Source: Desulfococcus sp.
GTDB lineage: Bacteria; Desulfobacterota; Desulfobacteria; Desulfobacterales; Desulfosalsimonadaceae
DNA length: 5,163 nt
Assembly (NCBI GenBank): GCA_024641805.1
Contig: JAHECJ010000214.1
Coordinates: forward strand, 1-5,163
Direction of reading: 5' to 3'
In this document: positions 1 through 5,163 of the stretch, one piece after another
How positions within the stretch are numbered: the first letter of the stretch is position 1
Layout: each line of letters starts with the position of its first letter
Made by a program: the position numbers and the translations under genes
Notes under the pieces: generated by a model
Told to the model about the DNA's origin: nothing
The model's input: only the letters and a program-made list of their open reading frames with translations
Databases searched by the model: none

Positions 1-1212
1 TTTTCCGGTATTGCCGTAGGCTTCATACACCGGGATCAGTTTTTCAACGGGCGTGCCCGTAATTTGTGACACCACTTCCGGCGTATACCGTGAATAGTGT
101 TTTTTAAGGAGCCGGAACACGCAATTTTCATCCTTGAGCGTCGGGTCCTTCAGAATCTCACCGTCCGCATCTTTCTGATATGACCAGGTGGCTTTATCAT
201 ATTTGCCATCCACATACCCTTCATCGGTCTTGGTTCCGACAAATCCTGAAAAAATTCCGTCATTATCCGCCGTCAGTTTAAAGTTCGGATTGATCAGGAA
301 CGGCGCATTGGTGTATTCGATGACATATTCTTTAAAATACAAGTTGTTATCCAGGATGTAACGGATCATGCCGCCCAGAAATGCGATATCGCTCCCGGAC
401 CGCAGCGGCGCATATAAATTCGCCTTGGCCGACGTTCTGGTAAAACGTGGATCGACACTGATAAGGGTCGCGCCCCTTTCAACCGCTTTCATCATCCATT
501 TAAAAGCAATGGGATGATTCTTCACCGGGTTGCTTCCCATAGCTAAAATGCAGTCACTGTTGGCCAGATCAATCCAGTGGTTCGTCATTGCACCGCGTCC
601 GAACGACTCTCCCAGAGCCGCTACAGTTGCGGAATGTCAGATACGGGCCTGATGTTCGATGTATACAAAGCCTAAGCTTCTTAACATTTTCTGATACAGG
701 TAGCATTCCTCGTTGTCCATGGCGGCGCTTCCCAGAGAGGCCATGCCGGTCGTCCGGTTGACGATATTGCCATCTTTATTCCGGATCTCAAACGTTTTAT
801 CCCGGGTCTCCTTGATTCTGGCGGCAATTTTGTCCAGCACAAAATCCCATGACACTTCTTCCCACTCAGCCGCGTAAGGGGCGCGGTAAAGGGGAACGGT
901 CAGCCGGTTGGAATTGTTGTGGGAAAGCTGATACACGGACATTCCCTTGCTGCAGAGCGACCCTTCGTTAATGGGATGGTCCGGATCACCTTCCGTGTTG
1001 ATCACTTTTCCGTCCAGGGTATGCACGATAATACCGCAGCTGACCGAGCAGTAGGGGCAGATGGTGGTTGTCTGCCGGGCATGGAGGATGCGAAGTCCCT
1101 GAATCGATTCGTGAACCGGCTTCATGTCAAGCCCCAGGCACCCGCTCAAGGCGATTCCCGCAATGGCCCCCCCGGAAATTTGAAGAAACTCTCTTCTGTT
1201 AATTGGATTCAT
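1..1212 (-). CDS. fdhA: Selenocysteine-containing formate dehydrogenase, catalytic alpha subunit (FdnG/FdhA type), 3' end cut by window edge
   Basis: This is the Mo/W-bis(pyranopterin) subunit that oxidises formate to CO2. Residues 1-30 form a twin-arginine export signal (NRREFLQ, then a Gly/Ala/Ile-rich stretch), so the enzyme should act outside the cytoplasmic membrane. LSGC at residues 22-25 also resembles a lipobox. Cys52, Cys55, Cys59 and Cys87 form the CxxCxxxC...C ligand set of the proximal [4Fe-4S] cluster, with Lys89 following. The frame meets UGA at codon 192 in the context QARI-U-HSATV, matching QARV-U-HGPTV of E. coli FdnG, and stays open for 212 further codons to the edge. These carry family signatures such as FGRGAMTNHW, the MGSNP..NHP segment and VDPRFTRT. 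The visible 404 residues are under half of the roughly 1000 expected. The start at 1212 is supported by GGAGG upstream and by the signal peptide. It follows the last DsrC-like gene by 57 bp. Function is confident; Mo versus W cannot be told. Confidence 0.95.
602..622 (-). promoter_or_regulatory. Bacterial SECIS hairpin for fdhA UGA recoding
   Basis: Read on the minus strand, bases 622-614 pair with 610-602 to give a nine-pair stem (seven Watson-Crick, two G-U), closed by a GGG loop at 613-611. The stem begins 15 nt after the UGA and the loop 24 nt after it. This fits the general bacterial SECIS rule as I recall it: an apical loop roughly 16-37 nt downstream with a G in its first two positions. 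It lacks the GGUCU loop sequence of E. coli fdhF, so SelB in this organism would have to recognise a different loop. The pairing was done by hand, not by folding software. Confidence 0.7.
637..639 (-). other. UGA codon read as selenocysteine in fdhA
   Basis: The in-frame UGA falls exactly where selenocysteine (or cysteine) ligates Mo/W in formate dehydrogenases. It lies between conserved QARI and a His-Ser pair. Translation continues without another stop and with strong family similarity on both sides, so this is recoding and not a gene break. The organism is therefore expected to carry selA, selB, selC and selD, none of which are in this window. Confidence 0.95.
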
Positions 1213-1269
1213 TCCATCCCCTCCAGATTAAGGTTTATTGTCCTTCAGCATAATGTCCGTTAAATCCTG

Positions 1270-1959
1270 TCAAAATTCTTTACCAAGGGTCGGCAGTCCG
1301 GCTATTTTTACAGCCCCGCGATGATAGCCTGTCGGAAAAAGTTCGGCGAGGTCTTTAATATCAATCCTGTTGGCTTCACAGCATTCATAGATGGTTGGAA
1401 TCTTTTTGCTGTGGGCGTAACGGTCTCTCAAAAAATGGATGATCTGCCAGTGCTTATCATTCAACCCGTTTTTCATGTTCATTTCATAGGCCCTGCGGAC
1501 GGCAAAATCTTCATCCCATTCGGAAGGATCCACGAGAGATCCGAACAGATCCACCCGGTACACCCTGTCTTCCGGCTTGATGTTTGATTTTTTCGAAGAT
1601 TTTGGTTTTTTTGAAACCGGATAGGGTTCCCCAAAATAATATACCCATCCGTACTTGTAACTGATGCCGGCCAGCAGGCAGGCCCCCCGGAGGTAGCCGG
1701 TGGGAAAAAGCTCCTGCAGGGATTTTGCGTTCAGGTCGAGGGCCTGGGAGGTCTCATGAACCAGCGGGCAGACGCCGGTTTTCGAAAATACGTTCCTGAT
1801 GAAATGAATTACTTCCCATCGCCGCTCTGTCAGACCATCGTTCATGCCGAGTTCGTGAGCCATGCCGACGGCGAAGTCTTCATCCCAGGTTTCATGGTCG
1901 AGTAAAAAATTTTGATGATCGACCGCATATGTTTTTTCTTTAAATAAAAAGGGTTTCAT
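1270..1959 (-). CDS. Didomain DsrC/TusE-like protein, third of three in transcription order
   Basis: The 229-residue protein holds two DsrC-family domains, about residues 5-101 and 132-227, joined by a Lys/Ser/Pro-rich linker. By hand the domains align without gaps over 93 positions with about 42% identity. Both carry the family core: a WDEDFA segment, (R/H)W..IHF(I/L)R, and LFPTGYxRGA near the end. DsrC normally uses CysB in this last motif and a penultimate CysA eleven residues later. Here domain 1 keeps CysB (Cys94) but has Trp at the CysA position. Domain 2 has Val217 for CysB and ends GLPTLGKEF with no CysA. Domain 2 has a vicinal pair, Cys193-Cys194, and domain 1 a further Cys64. There is no signal peptide or membrane segment, so it should be cytoplasmic. 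The start follows AAGGAG by nine bases. DsrC/TusE carry protein-bound sulfur, but with these cysteine losses the role here is unknown; fold assignment is confident. Confidence 0.9.
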   Translation of the reverse strand: MKPFLFKEKTYAVDHQNFLLDHETWDEDFAVGMAHELGMNDGLTERRWEVIHFIRNVFSKTGVCPLVHETSQALDLNAKSLQELFPTGYLRGACLLAGISYKYGWVYYFGEPYPVSKKPKSSKKSNIKPEDRVYRVDLFGSLVDPSEWDEDFAVRRAYEMNMKNGLNDKHWQIIHFLRDRYAHSKKIPTIYECCEANRIDIKDLAELFPTGYHRGAVKIAGLPTLGKEF

Positions 1960-2011
1960 TTTTAATCACTCCTTAACTTCTTTTTGTTTCCGGTCAGGCG
2001 TAAGGGAATTT

Positions 2012-2704
2012 TTATTCAACGTCTTGCCTGCGTATCACGGCGGGCAGACCCGCGATTTTTACCGCCCCCCGGTGATACCCGGTGGGAAAAAGTTTTTCCA
2101 GATCCACGAAATCCATGTGATTGGCATTGCAGCATTCGTATACAGTAGGCAGTTTATGGTTTTTAAAATAAAACTGTCGCATGGAGGAAATTACCTGCCG
2201 GTGCCTTTCAGTCAGGCCGTTTTTGATATTCAGCTCATAGGCCCGGTTGGCCGCAAACACTTCATCCCATTCCTCAGGATCAACTAAAAAGCCAATGGCA
2301 TTGATACGATACGTTTTTTCCTTTTCAGGTTTTTTCTGTGCGACAGCAGTTTTTTCTTCGGCGGCAGCCGGATATAGATGCCCGTAATAATTCAGCCAGA
2401 CATATGAAATCCCGGCCAGCAGGCAAGCTCCGCGCACGTATCCGGTCGGAAAAAGGTCTTTCATTTTGTTGGAATCCAGGTTGAATTCCTGGCAGGTTTT
2501 ATAAACCAGCGGACAGACCCTTTTTTTTCGGAACGTATCTCTGATAAAACGGATAACCTGCCATTGCTGATCGCTCAGGCCATCGTTCATGCCGAGTTCG
2601 CGTGCCATGCCGGTGGTAAAATTTTCATCCCAGGCATTATGGTCTATCAGAAAGCCCTGATCATCCACTTGGTATGATCGGCCGTTAAATGAAACCGTTT
2701 TCAT
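2012..2704 (-). CDS. Didomain DsrC/TusE-like protein, second of three in transcription order
   Basis: The 230-residue paralogue has the same two-domain plan. Domain 1 (about 5-101) has RGAC with Cys94 as CysB, plus Cys64 and Cys71, and no CysA. The Ala/Lys/Glu-rich linker spans about 108-130. Domain 2 (about 131-222) has Cys191-Cys192 and Val215 in place of CysB. Its helix motif has drifted: the conserved Trp after His168 is Arg169, and the following IHFLRD-like segment reads ISSMRQ. Domain 2 of this copy may therefore be the most relaxed or specialised of the array. The tail IRRQDVE lacks the terminal Cys of true DsrC. The start is supported by AAGGA eight to nine bases upstream; the gene lies 43 bp after the previous copy and 52 bp before the next. 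Soluble and cytoplasmic by appearance. Domain family is clear; the cellular role is not. Confidence 0.9.
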   Translation of the reverse strand: MKTVSFNGRSYQVDDQGFLIDHNAWDENFTTGMARELGMNDGLSDQQWQVIRFIRDTFRKKRVCPLVYKTCQEFNLDSNKMKDLFPTGYVRGACLLAGISYVWLNYYGHLYPAAAEEKTAVAQKKPEKEKTYRINAIGFLVDPEEWDEVFAANRAYELNIKNGLTERHRQVISSMRQFYFKNHKLPTVYECCNANHMDFVDLEKLFPTGYHRGAVKIAGLPAVIRRQDVE

Positions 2705-2747
2705 ATTTTAAATCCTTATGGCACATTCGGCCCGTGAGCCAGGCCCG

Positions 2748-3440
2748 TCATAGAATTTTCCTGGTAATATCCACGCCAATGGACGGCAAACCGGCGATTT
2801 TTATGGCGCACCGATGGTATCCGGCGGGGAAAAGCTCCTCGATATCTTCAATGTCCATTTCATTCGCTTCACAGCAGTCATAAATTGTCGGGACATTTTT
2901 GTTCAGCTTGTAACAGTCGCGCAGGAAGTAAATAATCTGCCAGTGCTTTTCGTTCAGGCCGCCTTTAATATTCATTTCATAAGCTCTGATAATGGCGTAT
3001 TCCTCATCCCAGTCTTCCGGATTCAAAAGAAAACCGTAAATATCGATCCGGTAAGCTTTATTTCTCTCAATAAATCCGTTGGTGGAACGCGTATGTTTTT
3101 CGCGGGGTTCAGGCAAAGAATAGGCCTGGATGCCTTTGTAACCCAACCCGGCAAGCAGGCAGGCGCCTCTCAGATACCCGGTGGGAAAAAGCTTTTGCAG
3201 GGCTTTGCTTTTTAATCCGATCATCCGACAGGTTTCATATAATAATGGACGCTCCCCGGTCTTTTTAAATGCTTTCCGGATGAAATGAATCACCTCCCAG
3301 TGCTTTTCGGTCAGCCCATCAAGCATGCCGAGTTCATATGCCATGCCGATTGAAAAATTTTTATCCCATATTTCATGATCGATTAAAAAATTGTGATCAT
3401 CGGTCTCATAGGTTTTATTTTTGTAGGTAAAAGTTTTCAT
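2748..3440 (-). CDS. Didomain DsrC/TusE-like protein, first of three in transcription order
   Basis: The 230-residue protein is the copy next to the hydrogenase genes. Domain 1 (about 5-101) is roughly 64% identical by hand count to domain 1 of the copy at 1270-1959. It keeps Cys94 (CysB, RGAC) and has Cys71, but Arg64 replaces the Cys found at that site in the other two. The linker is about 105-128. Domain 2 (about 129-220) carries Cys189-Cys190. Ile213 stands at the CysB site, while Cys211 sits two residues earlier (HRCAIKIAG) where the paralogues have Gly, and Cys176 is also unique. No CysA is present; the tail is VDITRKIL. GAAGGA upstream of the ATG supports the start, 47 bp after echF. 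Shifted and extra cysteines suggest the three copies differ in thiol chemistry, which is inference. It is a DsrC-family protein by core motifs, without a known specific role. Confidence 0.9.
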   Translation of the reverse strand: MKTFTYKNKTYETDDHNFLIDHEIWDKNFSIGMAYELGMLDGLTEKHWEVIHFIRKAFKKTGERPLLYETCRMIGLKSKALQKLFPTGYLRGACLLAGLGYKGIQAYSLPEPREKHTRSTNGFIERNKAYRIDIYGFLLNPEDWDEEYAIIRAYEMNIKGGLNEKHWQIIYFLRDCYKLNKNVPTIYDCCEANEMDIEDIEELFPAGYHRCAIKIAGLPSIGVDITRKIL

Positions 3441-3451
3441 AAACGGTGTCC

Positions 3452-3468
3452 TTCAAAAAAATTTTGAA
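3452..3468. repeat. AT-rich inverted repeat before the first DsrC-like gene
   Basis: A perfect 7-bp inverted repeat (TTCAAAA and TTTTGAA around three bases) lies in the 47-bp gap between echF and the first DsrC-like gene. In the mRNA its 3' arm runs into the Shine-Dalgarno GAAGGA. It could be a small operator or a weak hairpin tuning translation. It lacks the GC stem expected of a terminator. A short AT palindrome can arise by chance. Confidence 0.3.
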
Positions 3469-3487
3469 AAACACATATAGGGGAGGT

Positions 3488-3859
3488 TCAGCGGCTTTCG
3501 GAATCGTTCGGGATCTCTTTTGCCTTGACCTCTCCCTGTATGAAAATAATCTCTTTTTCCCGGACCGGCTTTCTGTGGGCCAGCTCTTGTGTCAGGCTTT
3601 TTTTCGGGCATGATTCCACGCAGATGCCGCAGAACAGACATGAAAACATCTCACATTGCCATGTGGCGTTTTTTTTATCGACCGTGATGCACTGGGATGG
3701 GCATTTTGCGGCGCAGATGCCGCAGAAGTTGCATTTTTCGGCATCGTTTGTCAGCTCTCCCCGAACATTGTCATAAGGCGCTCGTACTTCAAAGGGATAG
3801 AGCCGGGTCGCTTTTTCCGTAATCAGGTTTTTTAGAATGTTGGGCGTCATTTTAAACAT
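3488..3859 (-). CDS. echF: Ech-type hydrogenase ferredoxin subunit (2x[4Fe-4S])
   Basis: The 123-residue protein carries electrons between soluble ferredoxin and the hydrogenase small subunit on the cytoplasmic face of the membrane complex. Two classical cluster motifs are visible: CNFCGICAAKCP with Cys43, 46, 49 and 53, and CLFCGICVESCP with Cys74, 77, 80 and 84. Cys57 and Cys69 are extra. The N-terminal part (LITEKATRLYPFEVR...RGEL) resembles the NuoI/EchF lead-in, and residues 95-123 form a charged tail. The reading frame could begin upstream at 3895, but that would overlap echE by 32 bp. The chosen ATG at 3859 lies seven bases after GGAAAGG and four bases past the echE stop, as expected for translational coupling. 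It directly follows echE, the canonical order. Other group 4 hydrogenases have similar subunits, so Ech rests on the neighbouring large subunit. Confidence 0.9.
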   Translation of the reverse strand: MFKMTPNILKNLITEKATRLYPFEVRAPYDNVRGELTNDAEKCNFCGICAAKCPSQCITVDKKNATWQCEMFSCLFCGICVESCPKKSLTQELAHRKPVREKEIIFIQGEVKAKEIPNDSESR

Positions 3860-3863
3860 GATA

Positions 3864-4940
3864 TTACCTTTCCGTGCAGCTGATACACGGGTCAATGGAC
3901 AGCACGATTACCGGTACGTCCGACAAATACATCCCAGGCAGCATGGTAAGGAGCGCCGGGATATTCGCAAACGTGGGTGTGCGGATGCGCAACCGATCCA
4001 GATATTTATCACCCTTTGCCTTGATATAATAAAAGACTTCCCCGCGTGGTTGTTCTACCCGGGAAACGATTTCACCATCCGGCCGACCCTTAAATTTGGC
4101 GCTGATCTCGCCATTGGGGAGCCGGGTGACAGCCTGGCGGATCAGGTCGATGCTTTGCAGGGATTCTAAAAACCGGACTTTGCACCGGGACCAGCAGTCG
4201 CCGTTTGGTTGCGTCACCGGAGAAAAATCCAGTTCTGCAAAAGCTGCATATCCCAGGGAGCGCATATCCTGGGCAATTCCGCTGCCTCTCAAGGTAGGGC
4301 CGACGGTCCCCAGTTCCATGGCTTTTTCAGCGGACAAAATTCCTTTGCCGACGGTGCGTTTTTTGACCGTATAGTCTTCAAACAGGGGGGCTTCCAGGGT
4401 TTTGATCATTTTTTCGACTTCAGACAATTCGGAAAGGATCCATCGCTGCTGTTCCGGGTTCAGATCCCTGCGGACACCGCCGATCGCATTTACGGATACG
4501 ATGACTCGATTGCCGGTGGTGGATTCATTGATGTTTAGAATTTTTTCCCGGATTCTCCAAAACTGCATAAACATACTTTCAAAGCCGAAACTGTCCGCAA
4601 ACAGCCCGAGCCATAACAGGTGGCTGTGCATGCGGTGAAGTTCCGACTAGATGACGCGAAGGTATTTCGCCCGCGGCGGAACGTCTATTTCCATGAGTTT
4701 TTCAACCCCCTGGGCGTAACACATGGCGTGGATCATGGAACAGATCCCGCAGACCCGTTCCACCACCTGAACCATCTGATGGAAGTCACGGATATCAGCA
4801 AGTTTTTCCAGGCCGCGATGCACAAAGCCCAGCGCCGGAATCGCCCCGGTAATGATCTCATCTTCCACCGTGAGCGTTAGGTGGACTGGTTCGGGGAGCA
4901 CCGGGTGCTGGGGTCCGAAGGGGATGATGGTTCGACGCAT
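3864..4940 (-). CDS. echE: Ech-type (group 4) [NiFe] hydrogenase large subunit, interrupted by one in-frame TAG
   Basis: This is the NiFe catalytic subunit of a membrane-bound energy-converting hydrogenase that couples ferredoxin and H+/H2 to ion transport. The N-terminal part has FGPQHPVLPEP, HRGLEK and the RVCGIC motif with Cys64 and Cys67. The C-terminus has DPCISCTER with Cys352 and Cys355. Together these give the four Ni/Fe-binding cysteines. The protein ends straight after this motif, with no cleavable tail, as in Ech enzymes. Codon 98 is TAG. The same frame continues with SELHR, MHSHLLWLG and GGVRRDL, all typical of the family, giving 358 codons in total, close to the usual EchE length as I recall it. 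GGGAG lies upstream of the ATG at 4940, 15 bp after echD. If the TAG terminates, the first product is 97 residues and cannot bind both halves of the active site. Readthrough, a recent nonsense mutation and sequencing error are all possible. Confidence 0.92.
3867..3873 (-). promoter_or_regulatory. Ribosome binding site deciding the echF start
   Basis: GGAAAGG overlaps the last codons of echE and sits seven bases before the ATG at 3859. It favours this start over the longer frame beginning at 3895, and suggests that echF translation is coupled to echE termination. Confidence 0.7.
4647..4649 (-). other. In-frame TAG (amber) codon 98 of echE
   Basis: The minus-strand codons around it read AKYLRVI-TAG-SELHRMHSHLLWLG. 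Both flanks are conserved hydrogenase sequence and the frame does not shift, so exactly one sense codon is replaced. The six gene ends visible in the window use TAA (echD, echE, second DsrC-like gene) or TGA (echF, first and third DsrC-like genes), never TAG. That would suit a genome with pyrrolysine decoding, but six stops are too few to prove anything. A TGG or TAT/TAC to TAG change would be a single base. Confidence 0.9.
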
Positions 4941-4955
4941 GAAATGTCTCCCGGT

Positions 4956-5163
4956 TTAAATGGTTATATCCGGCGTTGGGTTCACAACAAAATACCGGCA
5001 CATCGGTCCGCTTTTTATTCCGTTTTCGAGAAACAGGGTTCGCTTGAAATCAATGGACAGGTTGCTGAATGTGACATTGAACAGGTCCTGGATTTCATTT
5101 TCAGCCAGGAAGGCTGCCGGGATTATATGGGAAATGCTCGGCACCACGCTATCCTTGGTCACG
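4956..5163 (-). CDS. echD: Ech-type hydrogenase 30-kDa/NuoC-like subunit, 5' end cut by window edge
   Basis: The last 68 codons are visible. PSISHIIPAAFLAENEIQDLF corresponds to the signature of the complex I 30-kDa family (NuoC, and the homologous part of HycE), whose pattern is roughly PSI...(P)..ERE(I/V)xDLFG. Here Glu and Asp of the ENEIQDLF core are retained and the final Gly is Asn, a common relaxation in hydrogenase versions. The subunit bridges the small and large hydrogenase subunits on the cytoplasmic side and binds no cofactor itself. A GTG at 5160-5162 could be read as a start, but the homologous region lies well inside the family, so the real start is almost certainly beyond the window. 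It ends in TAA 15 bp before the echE ATG, the order known from ech operons. Confidence 0.85.
   Translation of the reverse strand, partial: VTKDSVVPSISHIIPAAFLAENEIQDLFNVTFSNLSIDFKRTLFLENGIKSGPMCRYFVVNPTPDITI

Larger units (their letters stand above)
1270..3440 (-). repeat. Tandem array of three didomain DsrC-like genes (six related domains)
   Basis: Three paralogous genes of 229-230 codons lie head to tail with 43-52 bp spacers, each with its own Shine-Dalgarno. Each holds an internal duplication, so the LFP(T/A)GY motif occurs six times, with near-repeats of the plus-strand string gggaaaaag or close variants near 1336, 1691, 2081, 2448, 2827 and 3181. Domain 1 copies resemble one another (about 64% between first and third) more than they resemble domain 2 of the same protein (about 42%). 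The order of events was therefore probably internal duplication first, then gene triplication. The DNA has diverged, so this is an old array and not an assembly artefact. Confidence 0.85.

Noticed and set aside
637..1212. A complete 191-residue FeS protein ending at the UGA
   Set aside because: The frame continues for 212 codons with clear formate dehydrogenase sequence, and the UGA lies at the known selenocysteine position.
919..1263. Plus-strand ORFs opposite the real genes (for example 919-1263, 1321-1587, 2814-3215, 3525-3776, 3837-4169, 4209-4538, 4620-4880)
   Set aside because: They are antisense to strongly conserved minus-strand genes, show no recognisable domain, and recur at equivalent places opposite the paralogues, as expected of shadow frames.
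1213..1269. Seven-codon ORF and 4-bp AAGG/CCTT stem between the last DsrC-like gene and fdhA
   Set aside because: Both are too short to distinguish from chance.
1270..3440. CRISPR or recent duplication as explanation for the recurring gggaaaaag strings
   Set aside because: They are codons of the LFPTGY motif within diverged coding sequence, at unequal spacing and without spacer-like units.
3453..3641. Minus-strand 62-residue ORF overlapping the end of echF
   Set aside because: It is out of frame with the ferredoxin gene, has no recognisable motif and is rich in Arg, Lys, Pro and Gly as shadow frames often are.
3488..3895. Longer echF starting at 3895
   Set aside because: The 12 extra residues overlap the conserved 3' end of echE, and the ATG at 3859 has a well-placed GGAAAGG.
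4609..4625. Five-pair hairpin about 21 nt after the echE TAG, as a possible pyrrolysine insertion element
   Set aside because: The stem is short and lies over the codons of the conserved HSHLLWLGL segment, so protein conservation explains the sequence. Pyrrolysine decoding does not strictly need such an element.
3864..4940. Two separate genes, 4647-4940 and 3864-4631
   Set aside because: They are in the same frame, separated by one TAG plus five codons that themselves match the hydrogenase family. No good ribosome binding site precedes the ATG at 4631, and each half holds only two of the four Ni/Fe cysteines.

Overview
The window looks like part of one leftward (minus-strand) transcription unit from an anaerobic, hydrogen- and formate-metabolising bacterium, most likely a sulfate-reducing or syntrophic member of the Desulfobacterota. 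That placement is inferred from three things seen together: an Ech-type [NiFe] hydrogenase, a selenocysteine formate dehydrogenase of the exported FdnG type, and DsrC-family proteins. No plus-strand gene is convincing. Gaps between genes are all under 60 bp and no terminator is visible, so co-transcription is likely.

In transcription order (right to left) the window holds: the 3' end of echD, a hydrogenase NuoC-like subunit; echE, the [NiFe] large subunit, interrupted by one in-frame TAG; echF, a 2x[4Fe-4S] ferredoxin subunit; three tandem paralogous genes, each encoding about 230 residues with two DsrC/TusE-like domains; and the first 404 codons of fdhA, with a Tat signal, four FeS-ligand cysteines and a UGA at the selenocysteine position followed by a hairpin. 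The order echD-echE-echF matches known ech operons. EchA-C should lie beyond the right edge and the rest of fdhA, perhaps with its FeS and membrane partners, beyond the left edge.

The unusual part is the centre. Six DsrC-like domains in three didomain proteins sit between a proton-reducing or H2-oxidising hydrogenase and a formate dehydrogenase. The DsrC cysteines are altered in a patterned way. Domain 1 keeps only the inner cysteine (CysB, in an RGAC motif) and lacks the C-terminal CysA. Domain 2 lacks both but has a vicinal Cys-Cys pair in all three proteins. They are therefore unlikely to act as standard DsrC trisulfide carriers. A redox switch, a sulfur donor for formate dehydrogenase maturation, or a DNA- or protein-binding regulator are all possible; none is shown by the sequence.

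Two recoding questions arise. The UGA in fdhA is well explained as selenocysteine. The TAG in echE sits in an otherwise intact 358-codon frame, and none of the six gene ends visible here uses TAG. Pyrrolysine or other readthrough, a nonsense mutation and a base-call error all remain open.
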